A stretch of 64,000 nt of DNA, from positions 1-64,000 of the forward strand of contig CAJQUW010006798.1 of assembly GCA_907163375.1 (NCBI GenBank). The letters run 5' to 3'. The stretch is from Prostheceraeus crozeri. Its lineage: Eukaryota; Platyhelminthes; Polycladida; Euryleptidae. This document shows, one piece after another, positions 1 through 7,814 of the stretch. The notes beneath the pieces are model-generated. The model saw only the letters and a list, made by a program, of their open reading frames with translations. It did no database searches and was not told where the DNA came from. Both the position numbers and the translations under genes were made by a program. The first letter of the stretch is position 1. Every line of letters begins with the position of its first letter.

Positions 1-336
1 ACCGCCGCACATGAGAGATACATTGCTTTGAAGTGGAAACGATGTAACTTTCTTAATCGTCCAGGAGAACCTATTCATCCATAGTGCAATGTCATGTAAG
101 CGAGGTAGATTAAGAGAGTCAAAATATTCAGCCACTTTATAGCGATTGATGTACACTGCAACCCAATGTTTACCAGGAAGATTGTTGCTGTCCGTATTGA
201 TGATAAGCGAACAAGGATAGAAAGGAATTGAATTAGGTAAATTATCTCTAGAAAAGACATCAAGAAATATTGACTTGGAGTAGGGATGAGCATTTCCCAT
301 TTTCCTCAAGATTTGTATGTTGCTTAAGTTACTCAT
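1..336 (-). CDS. adenain-like maturation cysteine protease (partial)
   Basis: The frame encodes the N-terminal 112 residues of an adenovirus-type (C5/Ulp1-like) cysteine protease, which in Polintons is thought to mature capsid precursors. The catalytic landmarks are visible: an INTD segment, PGKHWVAVY with the active-site histidine, EYFDSL with the acidic residue, and a LMCGG segment holding the expected nucleophile cysteine close to the window edge. The gene is cut by the window, not by a mutation. The first ATG (334-336) overlaps the TGA of the capsid gene by 4 bases. A second in-frame ATG at 298-300 starts MGNAHPYS and lies about 20 bases after a TAAGCA-like motif, so it may be the true start. 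Confidence 0.82.
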   Translation of the reverse strand, partial: MSNLSNIQILRKMGNAHPYSKSIFLDVFSRDNLPNSIPFYPCSLIINTDSNNLPGKHWVAVYINRYKVAEYFDSLNLPRLHDIALWMNRFSWTIKKVTSFPLQSNVSLMCGG

Positions 337-1616
337 CTCTGATAGCTGACAGTTACGTCTCGCATTCTCGTTATTTCAACTTTGCTATCATAGATAGCAT
401 AAATGAGGCAAGTAATTGTTTTCTTCAAAGGTGACTCAAATGACACCTCTAGTCGTAGATTACCAGGCTTTGTAACTCCTACGCTTTCACCGCCTAGATC
501 TGCATCTGCTGTGAGATTGTATATAATGAAGAAGTAACCATTTTTATACATATCCATTGTAATTCCATTTGAATCATCTGTGTTAAACATGCTGAGTGCA
601 GTGAAAGTAGAACCATATTCACGTGCAAATTTACCCTCTTTAAAATTAGGCTCATAAGCTTTGCAAGCAACAAATTTTCCATCCTGATAGAGTGCTAGTT
701 TACTAACGTTAAAGTGTTGGAAATTAAATGGATTCTTTTCAAAAGCACCAATAAATGACTCATTTTCCACAAATGTGATATACACCGCCTTCGGCATCGC
801 AGTGGGAAAAAGATTTGGGTAGGCATGAGAGGATGATCCCGCACCAATTGTGAAGTTTGTTAACACACTGTGATTAACTGGATATATTGCATTGCTTTTC
901 CTCAATCCTGTCGCATGCTCGTTGATGACTGACGGGTTCATTGTTACTCTCCTTACATTGAGCACGGCACTACTTATGTTGATTTGATAGTTTGTAGCTC
1001 CAAAAGCCATTAACGCGAACTCAGGATTTGCACGAATAAATTTTATTTGCATTTTAACCTGTGATAGTAGATATCTAGATTGACGAAGGAAATCAAGATA
1101 GACAGGTCCTTTCAAGTATAATTCCTTTGAATCTGCTGTCAATTCCATTCGTTTTTTTAAACCTCCATTTGAAACCTCATCAAATTTCCCTTGCTGATCA
1201 TCATACCAGCCGGCAACTTGCAAGTGTGACTGTTTAGCTTGCTTCTGAAATTGCGTCATTGTATTTATGTATGCTCCATATGGATATGCTCGATCCCCTC
1301 CTTCAATCTGTTTGTCATTCAATATTAAATACACATCTGAGAATAGACTGGCAATAGGAAGATTTGTCAATCCCACTTTATCCTTAGTTGAATCAATATT
1401 GGTACCATCAGTCTTCTTAATTTGTATACACAATTCTAAATCAATGGATTGACAGTCAATATAATCTTGAGGATTAGCAGGTATATCAAAGTGAATAGGC
1501 TGTTGGTTACCATCGATATTTGTTGTGGGGACTATATCAATAATAGTTGAGGAAATAATGTCAGTTTGATGAGGCGGTGAATCGAAGAAACACAAAGCCG
1601 AATTGATACTCTGCAT
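333..1616 (-). CDS. Polinton major capsid-like protein (F54H12.2-like)
   Basis: This 427-residue frame resembles the family often annotated in animal genomes as 'F54H12.2-like', which I take to be the Polinton double jelly-roll major capsid protein. Visible landmarks are an N-terminal segment with PIHFDIPANPQDYIDC, a central block with LYLKGPVYLDFLRQSRYLL, the VRRVTMNPSV motif, a KNPFNFQHF block with LALYQDG, and a C-terminal GNLRLEVSF strand pattern. Such alternating hydrophobic strands suit a jelly roll. The start is the only ATG near the 5' end, and AAGCTAATA lies just upstream. The stop overlaps the protease start. The frame is intact. The family link is from memory of conserved motifs; the fold is inferred. 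Confidence 0.72.
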   Translation of the reverse strand: MQSINSALCFFDSPPHQTDIISSTIIDIVPTTNIDGNQQPIHFDIPANPQDYIDCQSIDLELCIQIKKTDGTNIDSTKDKVGLTNLPIASLFSDVYLILNDKQIEGGDRAYPYGAYINTMTQFQKQAKQSHLQVAGWYDDQQGKFDEVSNGGLKKRMELTADSKELYLKGPVYLDFLRQSRYLLSQVKMQIKFIRANPEFALMAFGATNYQINISSAVLNVRRVTMNPSVINEHATGLRKSNAIYPVNHSVLTNFTIGAGSSSHAYPNLFPTAMPKAVYITFVENESFIGAFEKNPFNFQHFNVSKLALYQDGKFVACKAYEPNFKEGKFAREYGSTFTALSMFNTDDSNGITMDMYKNGYFFIIYNLTADADLGGESVGVTKPGNLRLEVSFESPLKKTITCLIYAIYDSKVEITRMRDVTVSYQR

Positions 1617-1626
1617 CGTATTAGCT

Positions 1627-2109
1627 TTACAAATATGTTGTCTTCCTTCGTTTTGACTTGTTTCCAGTCGCTGTGGAATTTCGTTTGCGCTTTCTTGCTT
1701 TCACACGACGTCTTGATTTAGAACGTGCTGCTCTGGTGGGCTTTTTACTTCTCCTACGCCTTTGCTTAGTAACTCGACCTGATCCAACTTGTCTTGACTT
1801 CCTACGTTTCTTCCGAACTGTACGCCTCGTCTTTGTTAAATCATCTAATGCGTCTATGGCAGATTGCTGTGCACGCAATTTCATGGATTCACCGATATTC
1901 TCCCCTTGAAGTGCATCAGCTGCAACATTTGCACCAAAGTCTAAAGCTCTGTTTCCAACCCGCTTCATGAATGGTACGCCATACTTTTTGAGTGTTGGGA
2001 GAACCATACGTCTTAGTGCACCGAATATGCCTCCTCCAACTTGTCGTCTACCTCCAGCAAACACGGGATAGCCGCTCTGATAGGATGGACCACTGTAAAT
2101 GCCTGACAT
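1627..2109 (-). CDS. basic virion core-like protein
   Basis: This 160-residue protein has two parts. Residues 1-75 are glycine-rich and amphipathic (GGGIFGALRRMVLPTLKKYG, then GNRALDFGANVAADALQG). Residues 90-160 are an arginine/lysine tract with many RRR and KKR clusters. The layout resembles small adenovirus core or pX/pVI-type proteins and the core-like proteins reported in Polintons, which probably bind DNA and may interact with membranes. It sits 10 bases upstream of the capsid gene and 43 bases after the penton gene, inside the morphogenesis cluster. No catalytic motif is present. The role is inferred from composition and position. Confidence 0.65.
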   Translation of the reverse strand: MSGIYSGPSYQSGYPVFAGGRRQVGGGIFGALRRMVLPTLKKYGVPFMKRVGNRALDFGANVAADALQGENIGESMKLRAQQSAIDALDDLTKTRRTVRKKRRKSRQVGSGRVTKQRRRRSKKPTRAARSKSRRRVKARKRKRNSTATGNKSKRRKTTYL

Positions 2110-2152
2110 TATGTCCTGTAGATAATTATAGATCCCACAATAGCGTAAAGCC

Positions 2153-3730
2153 TTATTCTCGTGTCCTGATGTGTAGTGTTAAAACAGTAACACCACCACA
2201 GAATGGTACTACTTCACCTGTATCATCATGAATTGATATGTCAATTCTATTGATGACATTTCTGCTCATTGGTACATACATCGTGTTAATAAATTCTCGA
2301 TTGATTAGTTGCTTCTTTACGGATGAGAGAGGAAATGTGCGCAGAAGTGGGGCCTCAATGTCGCCAACCCTTGTATATTCAATAATGTTACAATAGACGT
2401 ATAAGTTACTTATATCACGCTCTAGTGATGGGGCTGTATCGCCTATTGATGTGCCTTCATAAATAGTTGATTTTGAGAATCCCAATGTGGACGTTAACAC
2501 GCTATCCAGCTTGATAAGAGAGTTCTTTCCTAACTTTAGAATCATGCGTTTCTTATGTGGATCATAAGAAAAGTGATATTCATCTGCATCAAGGTAATCT
2601 ACACCAAACTCATTTAACTTTGTACATAATTCAGATGGCGTTTTCAAGCTTTCAATGTTCAAATTAACTCTTTTTACAAGTTCACTGGAAGTAGACAATT
2701 CATCACCCAATATGTCTTCGCTGTATATGTGGATATCCCATGAAGCATTTGTTGATGCTTTGAGTTTAGAAGAGGACAATTGAACCTTGAATGTATCATT
2801 TAACTCTGTCAACCAAGGTGCGCTTTCAAGGCCCTTAAACATCCCAATCATTTCAGATCCGAATTCAATAACAGCGGACTCAGACTTTTCCAATGGTGTC
2901 TTTTTAGTAAAAACAATAAATTCTGCCTCCGTTTCAACAGTAAATAAAGTTACGTTCTCTTTCTTATATTCACAAGTCATTAACGTTTCTGGCACTGATC
3001 CTTGAAAGTTTCTTGCAAAGTCTTCAACACTTCTAATGACCTCAAATTTATTTTTTACTCGGATGCTCCTCTTTTGTAATGCATACAATGGCACAATTCT
3101 ACATTGAAAATCAGTGACTTTCCTCTCCGAATTCCACCCACGTCCATTGTACCAATACCTTGATGAGAAAGTTGTTCTGGAATACCCAAAAGTATGACTC
3201 AAATCCTTACCTAATACAAGAAGAACATGCTTCCCTTCCTTCATCAATTTTGTTGACCCCTTTATGACTGTTTTGTAGAATTTATTCAAAGTCAGCTTGA
3301 AGAGATCATTTATTCGTTCAAACATTCTACCGATTTCCTTTTCTGTATCTTGCAAGCTCATTGTGGGAACCTTAGAATCAAAAGTTGACGTTGCAAATGC
3401 CTTTTGAATTTTAATCATGTTTTGGACAGATGGTAAAGATGTTGAAAAAGGATGTAAAGTTAGATGATGAAAAGCCCATGTACCATGTAGACTATTTTGA
3501 AATATGCGAAAGCAATCATCCTTCTCTCGTACTTCTTTATGTAATTCAAAATAGTTGTTCTTTAGCAAACTGATATCGTTGTAATAAGTAATTTCAGTTA
3601 GAGCAACTTCATGGGGTCCATGCAGAGTAATTGGATTAGCGAATTCAACAGAGTAGAGAGATGGTTTGTTACTTGGGAATATCTTGGGGTTGCTATTGCT
3701 TGGAAGAATGATATTGAAGTTAGTAGACAT
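2153..3730 (-). CDS. Polinton minor capsid (penton-like) protein
   Basis: The 525-residue frame begins MSTNFNIILPSNSNPKIFPSN and continues with a segment ending HGPHEVALTEITYYND. This N-terminal pattern (LPSNS, FPSN, GPHEVALTEI) is characteristic of the Polinton minor capsid or penton protein. The rest is beta-rich without enzymatic motifs. Near residue 400 a DILGDELSTSSELVKRVN segment leads into NEFGVDYLDADEYHFSYD. The frame is open nine codons further upstream, but that extension would start with GTG; the first true ATG is at 3728-3730. A TAAGCTAATA motif lies about 40 bases upstream. The frame is intact and fits between integrase and core protein genes. Confidence 0.75.
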   Translation of the reverse strand: MSTNFNIILPSNSNPKIFPSNKPSLYSVEFANPITLHGPHEVALTEITYYNDISLLKNNYFELHKEVREKDDCFRIFQNSLHGTWAFHHLTLHPFSTSLPSVQNMIKIQKAFATSTFDSKVPTMSLQDTEKEIGRMFERINDLFKLTLNKFYKTVIKGSTKLMKEGKHVLLVLGKDLSHTFGYSRTTFSSRYWYNGRGWNSERKVTDFQCRIVPLYALQKRSIRVKNKFEVIRSVEDFARNFQGSVPETLMTCEYKKENVTLFTVETEAEFIVFTKKTPLEKSESAVIEFGSEMIGMFKGLESAPWLTELNDTFKVQLSSSKLKASTNASWDIHIYSEDILGDELSTSSELVKRVNLNIESLKTPSELCTKLNEFGVDYLDADEYHFSYDPHKKRMILKLGKNSLIKLDSVLTSTLGFSKSTIYEGTSIGDTAPSLERDISNLYVYCNIIEYTRVGDIEAPLLRTFPLSSVKKQLINREFINTMYVPMSRNVINRIDISIHDDTGEVVPFCGGVTVLTLHIRTRE

Positions 3731-3770
3731 GTTGACCTCATATATGTAAGAAGTCACATGCTATATTAGC

Positions 3771-4010
3771 TTAAAAGTTACGAGTGTCTCCCACCTCAAC
3801 ATTTTGTAGATCCTGGTGCGTTATCCAGCTATTGAATGAATCAGGATATCCTTTCCATTTAACTAGATATTTCCTTTTATTGCCATGACCTTTCTTCCTA
3901 ATTATTTTGTCAATCATATACACCTCTTCACTTCTGTCTACTACTTGCAATTCATAAGAGTAAAATTTTCCTTCAATTGGATTGCCATGGTAATCTATTA
4001 ATTTATACAT
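3771..4010 (-). CDS. chromodomain segment of the Polinton integrase
   Basis: This 79-residue frame holds an SH3-like stretch (YHGNPIEGKFYSYELQVV) and then a chromodomain at about residues 32-70, with VYMIDKII, KYLVKWKGYP and FNSWI supplying the usual aromatic cage positions. Polinton integrases normally carry this chromodomain at their C terminus, where it may guide integration toward marked chromatin. Here it overlaps the integrase frame by 13 bases in a different phase, so the protein is split by a one-base phase change near 4010. This could be a mutation, a sequencing error or programmed frameshifting. The ATG at 4008-4010 would allow separate translation, but the upstream half of the domain suggests one ancestral protein. 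Confidence 0.78.
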   Translation of the reverse strand: MYKLIDYHGNPIEGKFYSYELQVVDRSEEVYMIDKIIRKKGHGNKRKYLVKWKGYPDSFNSWITHQDLQNVEVGDTRNF

Positions 4011-4858
4011 GGTGGTCTAAATTTTGTATTTACTTCATCTACAAAAAACTCTTCTTCAGTCCAATTAGGTAGATACCCCTTCTCAAATGTAGACTTAACC
4101 TTTGAAATCCGAACTCTATCACCAACATTAATTTTCTTTTCATTGGAAATGTTTTTCGCTTTCTTATCATACAATCGAAGCCATACATCCATCGCATTAT
4201 CTGGGGTAACATCAACAGGTTTCATCTTAATGATTCGATGGTAGCTTTCATTGTAATTCTTAACAAATTTCTGCAGCTCACCTATCCAAACATGTATATT
4301 TTTTGCAGTGAAATAGCGCCATATTTTTGTCTTCAGTGTGCGATTGAACCTCTCAACCATGGCAGCTTTATAAGCACTTTTGACACTAAACAATTCCACA
4401 TTATGACTTTTAAGGAGACTTCGAACATGAGAGTTTTCGAATTCCTTCCCTTGATCGGTCTGTATTCTTTGCGGAACACGCCCCTCATCGAAAATGCTCT
4501 GAAAAGCCGCTTCAACTTCTGGTCCTCGTTTAGATTTCAGCGCACGTGCCCAAGCATAGCGAGATAAAATATCTATTACGGTTAAGATGTATTTATAGCC
4601 ATCATTGTACTGTGATATCTGTTGCATGTCAGCCAAGTCCGCTTGCCATTGACTATCTATATTGTTAACAACATATTTTCTCGTTGGAAACCGCTTTCTC
4701 GCATTTTTGTGAAGAGTGTAAGTCGGTTGACTCCTTAACCACTTCTTGACTTTCTCTATCCCCACACCTGCTGCACGAGCTAGAACCTCCGGACGACTGA
4801 AACTTGCGGGGTGATTTAACTCGTAATAAATCTTTCTGAGTTTCACTGCTGTACTCAT
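3998..4858 (-). CDS. Polinton retrovirus-type integrase (RVE)
   Basis: The 286-residue integrase starts at the first ATG of the frame (4856-4858, MSTAVKLRKIYYELNHP); the frame is open further upstream but has no ATG there. The rve catalytic core shows the DD(35)E triad: D74 in WQADLADM, D135 in IQTDQGKEF and E169 in AAMVERFNRT. It joins element ends to host DNA. Near the C terminus a KINVGDRVRISK segment marks the SH3-like region before the reading frame stops at 3998. The chromodomain follows in another phase. A TTAAGCA motif and an AT-rich TATAAATT element lie at 5007-5027, with a competing ATG at 4991 in a different frame. Confidence 0.9.
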   Translation of the reverse strand: MSTAVKLRKIYYELNHPASFSRPEVLARAAGVGIEKVKKWLRSQPTYTLHKNARKRFPTRKYVVNNIDSQWQADLADMQQISQYNDGYKYILTVIDILSRYAWARALKSKRGPEVEAAFQSIFDEGRVPQRIQTDQGKEFENSHVRSLLKSHNVELFSVKSAYKAAMVERFNRTLKTKIWRYFTAKNIHVWIGELQKFVKNYNESYHRIIKMKPVDVTPDNAMDVWLRLYDKKAKNISNEKKINVGDRVRISKVKSTFEKGYLPNWTEEEFFVDEVNTKFRPPCIN

Positions 4859-4991
4859 CGTCTTTGTTCTGATTTGCACGCGTATTACTCCCACAGCAAC
4901 TGCTAACACAATTGATATCAACCTCTATTCCCTCTTCTCCTTTACCTTCGAGCGCAGATTTCAAACAAGAGCAAAACTTTTGTAGCGACAT
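4665..4991 (-). CDS. possible small Cys-rich ORF overlapping integrase start
   Basis: A 108-codon frame starts at the first ATG after the AT-rich promoter-like segment at 5007-5027, about 16 bases downstream of it. Its non-overlapping part (residues 1-44) is cysteine-rich, with FCSCLKSALEGKGEEG followed by CVSSCCGSN. Residues 45-108 overlap the integrase 5' end in another phase and look like a frame shadow. It may be a short upstream gene, a regulatory upstream ORF, or chance. No domain recognised. Confidence 0.3.
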   Translation of the reverse strand: MSLQKFCSCLKSALEGKGEEGIEVDINCVSSCCGSNTRANQNKDDEYSSETQKDLLRVKSPRKFQSSGGSSSCSRCGDRESQEVVKESTDLHSSQKCEKAVSNEKICC

Positions 4992-5025
4992 GATATGAGA
5001 GAAGCAAAGCTTAATTTATATTTGC

Positions 5026-5706
5026 TTAATATTTACTATAATCCTTTCCAACACGCATTGAGCGCCTAGTAGCTCTTTTTGGTTGAAGATCATCGGGATC
5101 ATGAAGCTCTCGCTTGACCGCCATCGTGGGTGTTTTACTTTTTGTTTCATCTTGTAAGTGACCCTTGTCCAACTCATTCACAGTCGGTCCTCCAATAATA
5201 TTGTGTGGTACATTTTGATCAGATAAAATTTTCTGAAAATATGACCACCCTTGTGGTGCACCCAGTTTTCGCCTTACATCTCTAACAGCATATTGCAGAA
5301 GGTCATCTATGTGACTATTTCTAATAACATCACCAGTTGTTTCATCTATTATCTCCCCTCTCTCATTGAACTTCACATGTGGATCAATGAAGTCAAATAA
5401 TCGCTCAGCGCGCACACGATATGGTCGAGGTGTTGACAAGGTTATAAATCGTCGCAACTTATCACGAATCTGTCGCCTCTCATCAATGTTTTCAGCTGCT
5501 AACTGCATTCGTCGATAGGGATCCTTAATCTTCTGAATTTCCATATCCTTTTGTGTTAGTTCCTTAAGTTGATTCGTAATAGGTTGATCTATATTTTTGA
5601 CTTCCTGTGCACTTTGTAATGTAGTCAATTGTACATACTCCTCTTGAGGAATGACTACCATCTTTGAATACGACATGTTTGAAAATAATAAGGCAACAAA
5701 GTACAT
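5026..5706 (-). CDS. Polinton-conserved coiled-coil protein, function unknown
   Basis: The 226-residue frame is hydrophilic. Residues 35-95 are predicted helical and coiled-coil (QKDMEIQKIKDPYRRMQLAAEN). A conserved-looking block at 90-170 contains STPRPYRVRAERLFDFIDPH, FNERGEI and DDLLQYAVRDVRR, followed by WSYFQKILSDQNVP. The tail is basic (KRATRRSMRVGKDYSKY). I recall similar proteins in many Polintons next to the ATPase, but their function is not established; a virion-associated role is inferred from position. The ATG at 5706 touches a TAAGCA motif, so translation may instead start at Met11 (5676) or Met16 (5661, MVVIPQEEY). It lies 9 bases after the ATPase gene. Confidence 0.7.
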   Translation of the reverse strand: MYFVALLFSNMSYSKMVVIPQEEYVQLTTLQSAQEVKNIDQPITNQLKELTQKDMEIQKIKDPYRRMQLAAENIDERRQIRDKLRRFITLSTPRPYRVRAERLFDFIDPHVKFNERGEIIDETTGDVIRNSHIDDLLQYAVRDVRRKLGAPQGWSYFQKILSDQNVPHNIIGGPTVNELDKGHLQDETKSKTPTMAVKRELHDPDDLQPKRATRRSMRVGKDYSKY

Positions 5707-5715
5707 TGCTTAAAA

Positions 5716-6351
5716 CTAACTGTGAACCGAGAAAACTGTCATTGGTTCAGCGAAATTAGGTATGATATTTGTTCGAAATCGAAGTCGTTCCGGACATTCC
5801 TGGGTTAGATCAATAAATAGATAGCCATGTGGTTTCTTAGTTACATCTTCATATATTTTTGAAAGAACTTTAGGTTGTTGAGGTAATATCTGTCTACTGA
5901 GATGATGTATCTGACTGCTGTCTCTTGGATTTTTGAATATTGCCAAATAATGTGTATTCAAACTCCTAGTTCTTTGCTCTTTCCCTCCATCAAAAATGTT
6001 TTGGGTGATATAGATAATAAAAGCTTCCCTATGATGTGCAGTTTGAATGAACATTTCAGTTACATCCTTTGAAGATTTGCTTTCACGTAATAGATCATCT
6101 AATACTAGTAAGTCACCTGCTTTGATGTCTTCAGTTGTCGGTAACCCTTGCTTCACATCATAACCTTTCTGGCGAAGTGCAGAATGTAGTTGTGGTTGAA
6201 ATATGCCATAACACCATTTAACTCTTTTAATTTCTTTATTAAACATCTCATTTCTAAATTGTAGTAATTGAGTTACAAAAGTAGTTTTACCGGACTGACT
6301 TGGTCCGGCCACACACATTGTGCGATCAGTGAATAGGCGAAAATCTGTCAT
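5716..6351 (-). CDS. A32-like genome packaging ATPase
   Basis: This 211-residue P-loop ATPase belongs to the FtsK/HerA-related A32 family used by Polintons and large DNA viruses to pump DNA into capsids. Walker A is AGPSQSGKT (residues 15-23) and Walker B is LLVLDDLL (81-88). A sensor-like ITQN follows at about 115-118, with a conserved RSLNTHYLAIFKNPRD block at 129-144. Length and motif spacing are normal, and the frame is intact. A TTCTAAGCAAAC motif occurs about 40 bases upstream of the ATG. Confidence 0.9.
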   Translation of the reverse strand: MTDFRLFTDRTMCVAGPSQSGKTTFVTQLLQFRNEMFNKEIKRVKWCYGIFQPQLHSALRQKGYDVKQGLPTTEDIKAGDLLVLDDLLRESKSSKDVTEMFIQTAHHREAFIIYITQNIFDGGKEQRTRSLNTHYLAIFKNPRDSSQIHHLSRQILPQQPKVLSKIYEDVTKKPHGYLFIDLTQECPERLRFRTNIIPNFAEPMTVFSVHS

Positions 6352-6427
6352 CCTGAAATTTCAAAAGCTTTAAAGACCAACACCCACCAGTTTGCTTAGA
6401 ATAAAACAAGTCATGTTCCATAACAAC

Positions 6428-6433
6428 TTTATT
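6428..6433 (-). terminator. AATAAA polyadenylation signal
   Basis: The minus strand reads GTAAATAAAG about 27 bases after the stop of the 248-residue gene, a suitable distance for a poly(A) signal. It lies in the 108-base gap before the ATPase gene, so the two genes may be transcribed separately. Confidence 0.45.
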
Positions 6434-6459
6434 TACATTTAGAAACTTTCATTTCACAT

Positions 6460-7206
6460 TCACAGCATTTGTGTTTCCTCATCAATGTCAGCATTAAAAT
6501 AACTTCTCGCGTCAATTTGAGCATCTTGGCGTTTCAATTTCAACTTAACACTCCCTTCCTTGGATTTCCGTCCCCGCTTTTTGCTTTCTTCAACATCCTT
6601 CCCATCTTTTGAAGTAGATTTATCGATGGTGATTAGACACTTATCAATCGGCATTGGCTCATAAACCAACTGTAGAACTTTCATTTGTAACGATGCCACT
6701 TTTCCGGTTGAGCCGTGAGCACCAATGTATAGACCGTTGACGTGTATTAAACCCATGTATCGTCCGCGCTTCAGATCATCACACTCCATTGTATTTCCAA
6801 GTAGATCGAATGCTTGAAAGTGATCGGACAATTTCAAGAATAGCGTATCGAACTCGGGTAAATCCTTATAGCCACTTCCTTCCTCTAACGCCTTCCTCCA
6901 ATGTGTAGGAGCACTTTCGGGCAACACAACGCATTCCTTCGCCAAAGAGTCGATGGTTTTGAGTATCATCTGCTGCCATTTCGGAAAGGTTACTCGCATT
7001 TGTCTCATGTTGCTATAACCAGATGAAGACATACCATTACTGTGGAAAAATGGAACTTGAAGGTAGAAACCATCGTCACCATAGCTCAACGTTTGGAAGT
7101 AAAAGGTATTTCCGATCCCTTGAACCTTCCTTGTCGGTCGGAATTTAAAGAGATCACGTTCAAATGAGTCGCTCTCCTCTCTAAATATAAACATTTTTTG
7201 AGACAT
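6460..7206 (-). CDS. Polinton accessory protein with basic tail, unknown
   Basis: I do not recognise this 248-residue protein. Residues 1-190 look globular, with alternating hydrophobic stretches (GNTFYFQTLSYGDDGFYLQV, then MRQMRVTFPKWQQMILKTID). Residues 195-235 are lysine-rich with a KKRGRKSK cluster that could be a nuclear localisation or AT-hook-like signal, followed by KLKLKRQD. It may be a DNA-binding or single-strand-binding protein, but that rests on composition only. It has its own TATA-like promoter at about 7.29-7.35 kb, with AP-1-like sites, and its own poly(A) signal, unlike the closely packed capsid genes. This suggests separate, perhaps early, expression. Confidence 0.65.
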   Translation of the reverse strand: MSQKMFIFREESDSFERDLFKFRPTRKVQGIGNTFYFQTLSYGDDGFYLQVPFFHSNGMSSSGYSNMRQMRVTFPKWQQMILKTIDSLAKECVVLPESAPTHWRKALEEGSGYKDLPEFDTLFLKLSDHFQAFDLLGNTMECDDLKRGRYMGLIHVNGLYIGAHGSTGKVASLQMKVLQLVYEPMPIDKCLITIDKSTSKDGKDVEESKKRGRKSKEGSVKLKLKRQDAQIDARSYFNADIDEETQML

Positions 7207-7290
7207 AATTCAATGTTGTACTTATTCGGAGCTTTTCAACCGTCAGCGATGAATGATAGCTTCAAAGTGATTAAAGAGTACAAGCGCGTC

Positions 7291-7345
7291 TCTCTTATAT
7301 ACATATTCACATGAGTCATCAATCAATGATGACGTGTCAATCCAT
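7291..7345 (-). promoter_or_regulatory. TATA plus AP-1/CRE-like promoter
   Basis: On the minus strand a TATATAAG element (7294-7301) lies about 90 bases upstream of the ATG at 7206. Further upstream are ATGAGTCAT (7311-7319) and TGACGTGTCA-like (7328-7339) sites, resembling AP-1 and CRE motifs. The same arrangement recurs before the 203-residue gene. Confidence 0.5.
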
Positions 7346-7355
7346 GATTCGTCGT

Positions 7356-7748
7356 CTACAGCAACACTGCGGCACCTGCCACAACTTTCCCTAGTGGACT
7401 GTTGAGTACATTGTAAATGCTGTTTCCAATATCATTCAACATATTCAAAAACCCACCGCCTCCACGCTGAACTAAGTTCCGCCTTTTCATATCACTGCTT
7501 CTTGGATTTGAAAATTTTCTAATGCTGTTTAGATAATCAGTACTCAATAAAGGCTTGTATATTGGGAGGCATTTGTGTATTGCAAAAGCCAAATCACGAA
7601 TGAAATCATCACTGGAGTTTTGAATTAATTTGCACTTAACTTTATTGTTTCGCATGCTGTTTAACTTTCGCAACGCCTTCTTAAACTGACTTGAAGGTCT
7701 AAAAGAACCATTCTTCCGAGAAAAAGATGCCTTTCGTTTTGCAGTCAT
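7356..7748 (-). CDS. small basic Polinton protein with Gly-rich C terminus
   Basis: The 130-residue protein starts at MTAKRKASF (7746-7748). An ATG 19 codons upstream at 7805 is also in frame but falls on a TAAGCA-type motif and gives an odd hydrophobic extension. Residues 1-50 are basic. The middle (SSDDFIRDLAFAIHKCLPIY) is helical. The end reads KRRNLVQRGGGGFLNMLN and finishes with a hydrophobic GKVVAGAAVLL. This layout (basic head, helical core, KKR-x-LVQRGGG) recurs in many Polintons as a small protein of unknown role. A structural or cement role is a guess. Confidence 0.6.
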   Translation of the reverse strand: MTAKRKASFSRKNGSFRPSSQFKKALRKLNSMRNNKVKCKLIQNSSDDFIRDLAFAIHKCLPIYKPLLSTDYLNSIRKFSNPRSSDMKRRNLVQRGGGGFLNMLNDIGNSIYNVLNSPLGKVVAGAAVLL

Positions 7749-7814
7749 TTTTATTGTGTTAAAAGCAAAGCATTTATAAAAATATACATTTTTGCTTAGT
7801 TCCATGCAACAAAG

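Noticed and set aside
1658..1909. 83-codon plus-strand frame opposite the core-like gene
   Set aside because: Antisense shadow of the basic tract.
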